A DNA stretch of 44,459 bases, taken from positions 1 to 44,459 of the forward strand of contig CAJJAU010000029.1 in the NCBI GenBank assembly GCA_905182275.1, written 5' to 3'. A program made the translations under genes and the position numbers. Shown in pieces: positions 37,894-44,459 of this stretch. The stretch is from a gamma proteobacterium HTCC2207. Lineage in GTDB: Bacteria; Pseudomonadota; Gammaproteobacteria; Pseudomonadales; Porticoccaceae. The notes under the pieces were generated by a model. It had not been told where the DNA came from and did no database searches. It saw only the letters and a program-made list of their open reading frames with translations. The stretch's first letter is position 1; every line of letters begins with the position of its first letter.

Positions 37894-38040
37894 TGTTTTT
37901 CCATTAGATCACCAGCTAAAATAATGCCACTACTAAGGCCTCGAAGTTAGCCGTGAATATATACATAAGCATATAATAATCTGCAGACCCAGCTATGCTT
38001 TACTATATTAATAAGGAGCCCATCACGTTTAGATAACACT

Positions 38041-38697
38041 ATGACCTCCGGTATCGAAGAAAAAATCAGAGCCCCTATTAAGCGCACTCGTCGAACGCAG
38101 GCTAGAACTGAACTGGCCCGTGCCAGCATGATCAAAGCTGCCACACCCCTGTTTGCAGAAATTGGCTTTGCAGCGACCTCGGTTCGCGACGTGGAGATAG
38201 CCGCCGGAGTAAAGCGCGGAATGCTTGTCTATCATTTTGGCAGTAAAGAAAACTTCTGGAAATGCGTAGCTGATGCCGCATTCAACCTGGTTTTAGAGCA
38301 ACGAAGTACCGGGGTCTCTCTGCTGCCAGACATGTCCCCGCGTGAGGGAGTCGCCATGCTGATTCGCTTCCATGTACGCATGGCTGCACAGTATCCTGAA
38401 ATAAGCCGCCTAATGGCGCAAGAAGCTCGCCAGAAATCTTGGCGTATAGATTATCTGGTAGCCAACCATATTAAACCTGGTAGTGCTTATATGCAGCAGT
38501 ATGTATCGAAGGCGCTCGATCTTAACTCCAGAGAATTTGCTCATTGGTATTACATTATGGTTAGTAGTTGCGCCACCATATTCTCATTTCAACCTGAGTG
38601 TGAGTTGCTATTTGGCTTTGACTGTCTGCAAGAGCAAGTCATAGAAACCCATGCTGACATGCTGGTGAACATGCTGTTGGGGCACTACCCCAACTAA
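38041..38697 (+). CDS. TetR-family transcriptional regulator
   Basis: A 218-residue repressor-type protein. The N-terminal TetR helix-turn-helix is clear: IKAATPLFAEIGFAATSVRD, then VEIAAGVKRGMLVYHFGSKE (about residues 31-70). The C-terminal ligand domain is not close to any family I can name. A basic extension of about 25 residues precedes the DNA-binding domain. AAGGAG lies about 22 bases before the ATG with no usable start codon nearer, so initiation may be weak. It precedes the reductase gene by 156 bases and may control the surrounding lipid/alcohol genes. Confidence 0.9.
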   Translation: MTSGIEEKIRAPIKRTRRTQARTELARASMIKAATPLFAEIGFAATSVRDVEIAAGVKRGMLVYHFGSKENFWKCVADAAFNLVLEQRSTGVSLLPDMSPREGVAMLIRFHVRMAAQYPEISRLMAQEARQKSWRIDYLVANHIKPGSAYMQQYVSKALDLNSREFAHWYYIMVSSCATIFSFQPECELLFGFDCLQEQVIETHADMLVNMLLGHYPN

Positions 38698-38853
38698 GCC
38701 TCCCTTCTCATAATGCTTTCTATTAATGCACATCAATTTTTTGTACATCAGATAACGTCCGAAATATTCTAATTACATAGATTATTACTTTGTATCCTAG
38801 CTCATAAAATGTAAAAATTTGCCTCCGTTGATATTACTAAGGTTTAAAGGTTC

Positions 38854-39870
38854 ATGCCCATGAGACAAATAAAATTAGCCAGTCCCGGAGGACTAAACAA
38901 CCTAAATGTGGTTGAGGTCGACAAGCCCATTGCTAAAGCAGGTCAGGTGATAATCAAAGTGGCTGCAAGTAGCCTTAATTACCATGATCTACTTGTTGCT
39001 CTTGGTCAAATTCCAACCGAAGACGGCCGTGTGGTGCTCTCTGATTGTGCCGGAGAAATCGTTGCCGTAGGTGAGGGTGTATCTCTATGGAGCATCGGTG
39101 ATTCGGTCATGAGTTGCTGTTACCCTAACTGGATTGAAGGGCCACCACAGTATCAATTACTGAGTTTCATTGGTGATAACGAAGACGGCTACTCAACTGA
39201 ATATATCGCCATATCTGAAAAGTCTATAACCCGCACACCCAAAGACTGGACTATGGCTGAGGCGGCTACATTGCCCTGTGCGGGATTAACCGCATGGCGC
39301 GCATTAGTTAACGATGGCAAGCTCCAAGCCGGCGAAACAGTCCTAGTGCAAGGGACTGGTGGCGTTTCGATCTTCGCGCTGCAACTAGCAAAGTCTATGG
39401 GTGCAAAAGTTATTGCCACCTCCTCGTCTGATGAGAAACTTAAAAAATTGCAGGCGTTGGGTGCCGATGAAGTCATTAACTACAAAGATGAGCCACAGTG
39501 GGGCAAAGCAGTGCTCGCTAAGACCGGCGGATTAGGTGTTGACCACGTTATTGAAGTTGGCGGCGGCGGAACATTTGGAGAATCGGTTCGTGCCGTAAAG
39601 CTCGGTGGGCACATTGCACTCATCGGTGTTTTGAGTGGGCCATCGGTAAGTGAAATTATTCTTCCACGCATCTTCATGAAACAGATTCGTCTGAGTGGTG
39701 TTGCTATGGCCAATCAGCAAACGCAACTGGCTATGCTCGACTATTTAGACTCTACATCTATTCGGCCTATCATCAGTGATACCTTTGATTTAGCGCAATT
39801 AGCTGACGCCTTTCAACATCAAATTGACAATAAACATTTTGGCAAAATTTCAATCTCTATTAGCCAATAG
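38854..39870 (+). CDS. Medium-chain dehydrogenase/reductase, quinone-reductase-like
   Basis: A 338-residue NAD(P)-dependent oxidoreductase. The N-terminal GroES-like domain has SLNYHDLLVALG and SDCAGEIVAVGEGV, and the Rossmann motif VQGTGGVSIFALQLAK (GTGGV at 167-171) follows. The four-cysteine structural zinc site of alcohol dehydrogenases is missing, pointing to a zinc-free quinone or enoyl reductase type, though databases often call such proteins alcohol dehydrogenases. The substrate is unknown. AAAGG lies six bases before the start codon. It may be regulated by the TetR protein just upstream. Confidence 0.87.
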   Translation: MPMRQIKLASPGGLNNLNVVEVDKPIAKAGQVIIKVAASSLNYHDLLVALGQIPTEDGRVVLSDCAGEIVAVGEGVSLWSIGDSVMSCCYPNWIEGPPQYQLLSFIGDNEDGYSTEYIAISEKSITRTPKDWTMAEAATLPCAGLTAWRALVNDGKLQAGETVLVQGTGGVSIFALQLAKSMGAKVIATSSSDEKLKKLQALGADEVINYKDEPQWGKAVLAKTGGLGVDHVIEVGGGGTFGESVRAVKLGGHIALIGVLSGPSVSEIILPRIFMKQIRLSGVAMANQQTQLAMLDYLDSTSIRPIISDTFDLAQLADAFQHQIDNKHFGKISISISQ

Positions 39871-39883
39871 TCAATCCTGACAT

Positions 39884-39922
39884 GCGTCGTCAAATGTAAC
39901 TATTTGGTACATTTGACGACGC
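39884..39922. repeat. Perfect 15-bp inverted repeat at a convergent gene end
   Basis: GCGTCGTCAAATGTA (39884-39898) and its exact reverse complement (39908-39922) flank a nine-base loop. It lies 13 bases after the reductase stop and 30 bases from the convergent hydrolase stop. Neither side has a T-run, so it is not a standard intrinsic terminator, although the RNA hairpin would be strong in both directions. Confidence 0.9.
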
Positions 39923-39952
39923 ACCCAAGCATATTAAAAATCAGGTTTGAGA

Positions 39953-40879
39953 TTAAGGCGTTGATGTCCCTGCTGTATTTGCTGTTTGTTGAATCAAATC
40001 GGCAAACTCTGCCAGTAGTGGCTGTGGGAGCGTGTGGCCCATGCCTTCAAAGCGAACCAGCTTTGCATGGGGTATCTGTTTTTTTGTCTCTATGCCTCCA
40101 CTCACATCAACCAGTGTGTCTTGGTTTCCATGAATAATTAGCACTGGTATTTTAAGGCCGTTAAGTAATTTATTACGACTCGGAGCCGAGCGAATCGCCG
40201 CCATTTGGCGCAGGTAACCGGCCGGATTGTTAGACCGTTTAAATTCAGACTTGACGTCTATAGCCACTTTCTCATCTGACTCTAAATACCCTGGGCTACC
40301 AAACATCTGTCGGGTCTTTACTGAATTATCCAATGCAGAGGTTCCTTTGGGAATGGGTTTTACCATCTGCCTGGCCACAGAAAGGGAGGCTGCGCCTTTC
40401 CCGAAGGCGCCAGTTTTCGACATGATAGAAGTCAGTGAAAGTACTCTAGTCGGATAGAGCCCCGCAACCAGCTGACTAATCATTCCACCCATAGACATGC
40501 CAACGATATGCACTGCCTTAATATCTAGAGCGTCGAGCAAACCAACTGTATCTGCTGCCATATCGTCCAAACCGTAGGGGACTTTCACCGGTAGTCCAAA
40601 CCATGAATGAAGCGCTAGTCGCAGAAAACTCGGGGCAACCTCACCCTCCATTTTGTCACTCAATCCAATGTCACGGTTGTCAAAGCGAATAACCCTAAAG
40701 CCGCGTGCTACCAGCAGCTCGCAGAACTCTAACGGCCAGCGTATCAACTGATTATAGAGACCAGCAACCAGCAGTATGGTCGGCGCATCCGCATCACCAA
40801 ACTCTTGATAGGCCATACGAATTCCGTTGGACTGGACAAAGTGAGTGCCCTGCTCTGCTTCTTTGTTATTATTGGTCAC
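39953..40879 (-). CDS. Alpha/beta hydrolase
   Basis: A 308-residue alpha/beta-fold hydrolase. The nucleophile S129 is in GMSMG, the acid is probably D254 in IHGNQDTLV and the histidine H282 in GMGHTLP. FDNRDIGLSDKM near residue 66 is the stretch seen in esterases and haloalkane-type relatives; there is no signal peptide. It begins with GTG and overlaps the acyl-CoA ligase stop by 11 bases, so the two are likely expressed together. An ester- or lactone-cleaving enzyme feeding the ligase would make sense but is not shown. Confidence 0.88.
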   Translation of the reverse strand: MTNNNKEAEQGTHFVQSNGIRMAYQEFGDADAPTILLVAGLYNQLIRWPLEFCELLVARGFRVIRFDNRDIGLSDKMEGEVAPSFLRLALHSWFGLPVKVPYGLDDMAADTVGLLDALDIKAVHIVGMSMGGMISQLVAGLYPTRVLSLTSIMSKTGAFGKGAASLSVARQMVKPIPKGTSALDNSVKTRQMFGSPGYLESDEKVAIDVKSEFKRSNNPAGYLRQMAAIRSAPSRNKLLNGLKIPVLIIHGNQDTLVDVSGGIETKKQIPHAKLVRFEGMGHTLPQPLLAEFADLIQQTANTAGTSTP

Positions 40880-42479
40880 GGAGTTCTCGCCTCAAAATTT
40901 TGCCTACCGGTGATTTCGGTAGATCATCCCTAAATTCTATCAAACGCGGCACTTTGTAGGCCGTCAACTGCTCACGACAAAAAACCACCAAAGCCTCCTC
41001 GGTTAAGTCTGGATTGGTTGATACCACAAACAACTTAACCGCTTCACCAGTTTTCGCGTCAGGCACACCTACCACAGCACATTCGATAATATCAGGATGG
41101 CTGTAAACGACATCTTCAATTTCATTGGGGTAAACATTAAATCCGGAGACTAGCACCATATCCTTTAATCGATCGACAATACTGACAAAGCCATCATCAC
41201 TCATAATGCCAATATCCCCAGTGCGGAACCAGCCCTCTGGGTCGATTGCCTCCGCTGTAGCCTCTGGGCGCTGCCAGTAACCCTGCATCACCTGAGCACC
41301 GCGCACGCAAATCTCACCTCTCTCTCCGTTGGGCGTAGTATTGCCCTGATCATCAATCAACTTTATTTCCTGAGCAACCATAGCGATACCTACGGTGCCG
41401 AGTCGATTATTATCTGGTGTGTTGCAGGTTAATACTGCTGTGGTCTCAGACAGTCCATAACCTTCAAAAATTTGTGAGCCTGTCCTAGATCGCCATTCAT
41501 CGGCGATTTCTTTAACCAACGCTGTACCGCCCGCAATAACGCCCTTGACGCCAGAAAAGTCGATTTGATCAAATTCTGGGTGCATCATCAAACCTTGTAA
41601 TAGCGTATTGACACTAGCCATAGAGGTAAATTTGTATTGTTTAAGTAGCTCAACAAGTCCATTGATATCTCTTGGATCCGGCACCAATACCGAGTGACTC
41701 CCGTCGACAAAACCACCGATCAAGTTCATGGTAAAACCGAAGATATGGTACAACGGCATCGGCGCAATGAGTATAACGTCCTCAGGTCCCTCCAATGACA
41801 CACTCAGTTTAGACATACGCATGCCGGCAAAAACATTGCCATGAGTCAATACGGCGCCTTTTGCCGGGCCTGTCGTACCACCGGTATACTGCAATACCGC
41901 GAGGTCATCCATACTCAACTGCACGTTAGGTAAGGCTAAGTTAGCGCCTAGCGCCAAGGCTTCAGGCAAGCTAATAAGATTAGGCAAAGCCGACTTGGGC
42001 GTTGGCTGTGCCTGCAACAGATCAATAGCGCTGGTGACAATAACCGTCTCAATAGCGGTATTGGGCACTACCTGCTCAGTAATCGGTAATAGATCAGAGA
42101 GCACAACCAATGCCTTGGCACCAGAATCATTGAACTGATGAAGCTGTTCTCGTGCGGTATACATTGGGTTAGTATTAACAACGGTCAATCCCGCTCGCAA
42201 CGCGCCCCAAACAACGATTGGAAACTGGTTTAAATTGGGTAACTGAACAGCAATACGGTCACCCTTCACAAGACCACATGACTCCGTCAAAAAAGCACCA
42301 AAGTGACGGCTTTGAACCTCGATGTCTGTAAAGCTTAATACTTGACCGATACAGGTGAATGCCGGGCGATCGACAAATGTCTCGCAGGCCTGATTAAAGG
42401 CATCGACTAAGCTGGTAAAATTTTGCTCGTTCAAGACATCTAATTTTTGTTGTGCAAACGATAATGGTGCCGATGGCAT
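40869..42479 (-). CDS. Long-chain fatty acid-CoA ligase (FadD-like)
   Basis: A protein of 536 residues from the ATG at 42479, an AMP-forming acyl-CoA ligase. The nucleotide motif YTGGTTGPAKGAVLTH (from residue 198), the EGYGLSETT motif, WFRTGDIG and the C-terminal catalytic lysine K527 in SPVGKILRREL are all present. It activates free fatty acids for beta-oxidation or lipid synthesis. I prefer this ATG because AGGA lies nine bases upstream; the ATG at 42488 is directly against that site. It could serve aryl or short-chain acids, but the sequence looks most like FadD. It is the first gene of a two-gene run with the hydrolase. Confidence 0.9.
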   Translation of the reverse strand: MPSAPLSFAQQKLDVLNEQNFTSLVDAFNQACETFVDRPAFTCIGQVLSFTDIEVQSRHFGAFLTESCGLVKGDRIAVQLPNLNQFPIVVWGALRAGLTVVNTNPMYTAREQLHQFNDSGAKALVVLSDLLPITEQVVPNTAIETVIVTSAIDLLQAQPTPKSALPNLISLPEALALGANLALPNVQLSMDDLAVLQYTGGTTGPAKGAVLTHGNVFAGMRMSKLSVSLEGPEDVILIAPMPLYHIFGFTMNLIGGFVDGSHSVLVPDPRDINGLVELLKQYKFTSMASVNTLLQGLMMHPEFDQIDFSGVKGVIAGGTALVKEIADEWRSRTGSQIFEGYGLSETTAVLTCNTPDNNRLGTVGIAMVAQEIKLIDDQGNTTPNGERGEICVRGAQVMQGYWQRPEATAEAIDPEGWFRTGDIGIMSDDGFVSIVDRLKDMVLVSGFNVYPNEIEDVVYSHPDIIECAVVGVPDAKTGEAVKLFVVSTNPDLTEEALVVFCREQLTAYKVPRLIEFRDDLPKSPVGKILRRELRDQ

Positions 42480-42515
42480 AATGGACATTCCTCTTAATGA
42501 TTTCTAATAATTTTT

Positions 42516-42536
42516 GTGGGTGTATTAAACACCCAC
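42516..42536. promoter_or_regulatory. Palindrome upstream of the acyl-CoA ligase
   Basis: GTGGGTGT and ACACCCAC, with a five-base loop (8-5-8), lie about 37 bases before the ligase start. Read with the gene, the stem is followed by A-rich DNA, so it is not a terminator for incoming transcripts. It could be an operator, possibly for the nearby TetR protein, or a leader hairpin. Confidence 0.5.
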
Positions 42537-42585
42537 CTGACCTCTTTTGGTGTCACCCGGGCGACAAAAACCCACTTATCCCAGC

Positions 42586-43013
42586 CTATTTTAATAAAGC
42601 AATGCCAATGGCCTGTTCACCGCCACCCGCATAAAAGAAATATTCCTTCCCATCGACATCACTCAGTATGTAGGGATCGCGCAATTCGTTAAAAGGACTA
42701 TTCATTTCGCCGCGCAATGATGACATTACTGGCATATCGACTCCTTTCCAGGATAGCTCAGGCCGCAATAGCTCTGCGCCCTCAGTAGCTTGCCAATTAT
42801 TCCAGGGGGTCTAGAGAGCTCCACCTGCGACACTAACAATCTTTCTGGCGCATCCCCTTCTCTCGACCAAAACACCTTTAATATGTTTCCCTCAATGATT
42901 ACCAAAGTGTGTCTGGTATTGGTCTCAAAAAGCGACTTACTAGGAGTCTCATAAGGCCCGTAAAGGCAGTGGCTAACGCCAACAGCAAACCCGACATCAA
43001 CCACGTTAATATT
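42586..43013 (-). pseudogene. Decayed glycosidase-like gene (C-terminal remnant, frameshifted)
   Basis: Two overlapping frames carry successive parts of one protein. The first (from 43013, no real start, with a stop codon directly upstream) reads SLFETNTRHTLVIIEGN, then VFWSREGDAPERLLVSQVEL. The second continues as NNWQATEGAELLRPELSWKG, LRDPYILSDVDGKEYFFYAG and GGEQAIGIALL. The break is at a run of five C near 42810. This order (RHT, FYSR-x-GDAPER, LRP, LRDPxI, GE-x-IGIA) resembles a family related to five-bladed propeller glycosidases. The N-terminal half is absent. A sequencing slip at the C-run could explain the frameshift but not the missing N-terminus. Confidence 0.7.
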
Positions 43014-43314
43014 TTAAGAATATTTAACAGCAGATAACTCTCAGACCAGTGAAAAAAACGAGCTTAGCATGTCTAACTGACGAAGAAGACTACTGAAATT
43101 TTGATAATACTAACTATTATCATCACATTAGTGCCTGTTAAACAAAAACAGTGTTATCGACTAAGCCAATAACTCAATCAACTCGTAAACTAACCATAGT
43201 TTGTAGAGGTAACTTTAAAGGTTTTCCTAACAATACTAGATCAGTAAATTTGATGGGTTCCAAAGGCAACATTATTAAAGAACTAATATAGGCTAACCAT
43301 AGTATTTCTATAAA
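43014..43314. other. AT-rich intergenic stretch before the photolyase homologue
   Basis: These 301 bases have no gene that I can support. An open frame on the minus strand (43174-43386) overlaps the start of the photolyase homologue and looks like a shadow. The only structure I see is the palindrome at 43102-43122. The upstream control region of the photolyase gene must lie here, but no clear -35/-10 pair stands out. Confidence 0.5.
43102..43122. promoter_or_regulatory. AT-rich palindrome upstream of the photolyase homologue
   Basis: TGATAATA and TATTATCA are separated by CTAAC (8-5-8, perfect), about 193 bases before the start codon. The form fits a binding site for a dimeric regulator. No regulator gene is nearby. 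Confidence 0.4.
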
Positions 43315-44459
43315 ATGAAGCAACCCATTCACATTGTCTGGTTTAAGCGCGACTTGCGAGTTACTGACCACGCACCCCTCGCGCATGCAGTAGGCAACGG
43401 AATACCAGTTTTACCTATCTATGTCATTGAACCAGAATATTGGCAACAAAATTTTGCCTCGCGTCGTCACTGGTCTTTTATTCGCGATTGTCTAATAGAC
43501 CTTCGAGAGGACACCACGGCTCTCGGTCAACCGCTGATGGTACGAGAGGGTGAAGTGTGTGATGTTTTTCAGCGCATCGCTAGTAAATATAGTATCAAGG
43601 GCATTTTTTCCCATGAAGAGTGTGGCAATGATTGGACCTATCAGAGGGACAAAAAAGTCATTCAGTGGTGTACAAGTAACAACATTCCTCTCCATGAGTT
43701 TCCTCATAATGGCGTAGTAAGGGGGCTGAAAAGTCGTGATCATTGGTCAAGCATACGCAACGCCCGTATGGCCAAACCAGTTATACCATCGCCTAGCAGC
43801 ATCCCTCCCTTAGTCGCAGAGAGCATTAGTGACATACCGTCTGCGGATCATCCTATGTTTGGCGATACCATTGCAGGCACAGTTCAACAGGGCGGGCGCC
43901 GAGCAGCGATAAAAACACTGGATAGTTTCCTAGCCCGACGCTCGGTCTACTATGTTCAGAATATTTCAAATCCGGGACGATCAGATTACTACTGCTCTAG
44001 ACTCTCAGGGCATCTCACCTGGGGTTCGCTATCAGTGCGCGAAGTTGTCAAAGCCGCGCAAACTTTTGCACAAACACCCGCCTTTAGCCAGCATGGTGAG
44101 CAAAAGCGGAGTTTTTCCGCCTTTAATAATCGTCTAGCGTGGCGCTGTCATTTCATGCAAAAACTCGAAGACCAGCCAAGTATTGAATTTGAGTGTATGC
44201 ACAGTGCCTATGAGGGAATACGCCAGACTCATAGCCAGACAGCCCGCTATTATCAAGCGTGGGCGGAGGGACGCACAGGCTATCCCCTTATTGATGCCTG
44301 CATGCGAAGTCTCGTTCATCGCGGATGGATTACCTTTCGCATGCGTGCAATGTTAGTGTCTTTTGCCAGTTACCACCTGTGGTTAGATTGGCGGCAAACA
44401 GGCTACCATTTGGCCCGAGTATTTACCGATTATGAGCCTGGTATTCACTACAGTCAGCT
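43315..44459 (+). CDS. Cryptochrome/photolyase family protein, cut by the window end
   Basis: The first 381 codons of a flavoprotein. The N-terminus IHIVWFKRDLRVTDHAPL is the photolyase alpha/beta (antenna) domain signature. The FAD-binding domain has WGSLS, NRLAWRCHFMQKLE, ARYYQAWAEGRTGYPLIDAC and MRSLVHRGWITFRMRAMLVS. Family enzymes repair UV-damaged pyrimidines with blue light, or act as light sensors. Differences from E. coli PhrB include NRLAWR where CPD photolyases have NELIWR, and TFR in place of HNR. It therefore belongs to a divergent branch whose substrate I cannot name. There is no clear ribosome-binding site before the ATG. The C-terminal part, including most of the FAD pocket end, is outside the window. 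Confidence 0.88.
   Translation, partial: MKQPIHIVWFKRDLRVTDHAPLAHAVGNGIPVLPIYVIEPEYWQQNFASRRHWSFIRDCLIDLREDTTALGQPLMVREGEVCDVFQRIASKYSIKGIFSHEECGNDWTYQRDKKVIQWCTSNNIPLHEFPHNGVVRGLKSRDHWSSIRNARMAKPVIPSPSSIPPLVAESISDIPSADHPMFGDTIAGTVQQGGRRAAIKTLDSFLARRSVYYVQNISNPGRSDYYCSRLSGHLTWGSLSVREVVKAAQTFAQTPAFSQHGEQKRSFSAFNNRLAWRCHFMQKLEDQPSIEFECMHSAYEGIRQTHSQTARYYQAWAEGRTGYPLIDACMRSLVHRGWITFRMRAMLVSFASYHLWLDWRQTGYHLARVFTDYEPGIHYSQ

Noticed and set aside
43174-43386. Minus-strand open frame across the photolyase start
   Set aside because: Overlaps the conserved N-terminus of the photolyase homologue in antisense and has no ribosome-binding site or family features.
1-44459. Search by eye for CRISPR arrays, tRNA or rRNA genes, insertion sequences, integrases and defence genes
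   Set aside because: No regular repeat arrays, cloverleaf sequences, terminal inverted repeats with transposase frames, or known defence domains were seen; the unassigned gaps are short.

Overview
The window looks like a chromosomal segment of an aerobic gammaproteobacterium, probably a marine one. The protein sequences resemble those of the SAR92/Porticoccaceae/Halieaceae group, but that placement is inference from protein character and gene order, not from a marker search. Base composition is moderate throughout. I see no phage, integrase, transposase, CRISPR array, rRNA or tRNA. Most of the window is core chromosome.

Layout: (1) 1-6188 is a mixed block: a truncated membrane protein with the start of a DUF1499 domain (minus), alaA (plus), then pdxB, a stand-alone 5'-3' exonuclease and epmC (minus), an unrecognised acidic protein (plus), and accA (minus). 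(2) 6270-24621, all minus strand, is the classic gammaproteobacterial translation/envelope supercluster. In transcription order it reads rpsB, tsf, pyrH, frr, cdsA, ispC, rseP, bamA, skp, lpxD, fabZ, lpxA, lpxB, rnhB, a FabH-like ketosynthase, dnaE, and then accA. Two departures stand out: uppS is absent between frr and cdsA, and the ketosynthase III gene sits between rnhB and dnaE. (3) 24969-30387, plus strand: map, glnD, dapC, nth, divergent from rpsB. (4) 30700-37893, plus strand: an isolated TonB-dependent receptor closed by a strong terminator, then a YffB-like protein, dapD, a secreted M1 metallopeptidase and a DUF6702 protein. (5) 38041-42479 is an accessory lipid/alcohol block: a TetR regulator and a medium-chain reductase (plus), facing an alpha/beta hydrolase and a long-chain acyl-CoA ligase (minus). 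A perfect 15-bp inverted repeat lies at the convergence point. (6) 42586-44459: a decayed glycosidase-like pseudogene (minus), then a divergent cryptochrome/photolyase family gene cut by the window end.

Functionally, the long minus-strand cluster joins protein synthesis (S2, EF-Ts, RRF), membrane precursor synthesis (CdsA, IspC, FabZ, KAS III, AccA), lipid A assembly (LpxA, LpxB, LpxD) and outer-membrane protein assembly (BamA, Skp, RseP). dapC and dapD both serve the succinylase branch of diaminopimelate/lysine synthesis, and glnD signals nitrogen status. Several genes start with TTG or GTG; starts were chosen from ribosome-binding sites, overlaps and conserved N-termini.

I did not find a convincing new multi-gene system. 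The best leads are the missing uppS, the altered iron-sulfur cysteine pattern of endonuclease III, the unexplained inverted repeats, the TetR/reductase/hydrolase/ligase block and the divergent photolyase homologue.
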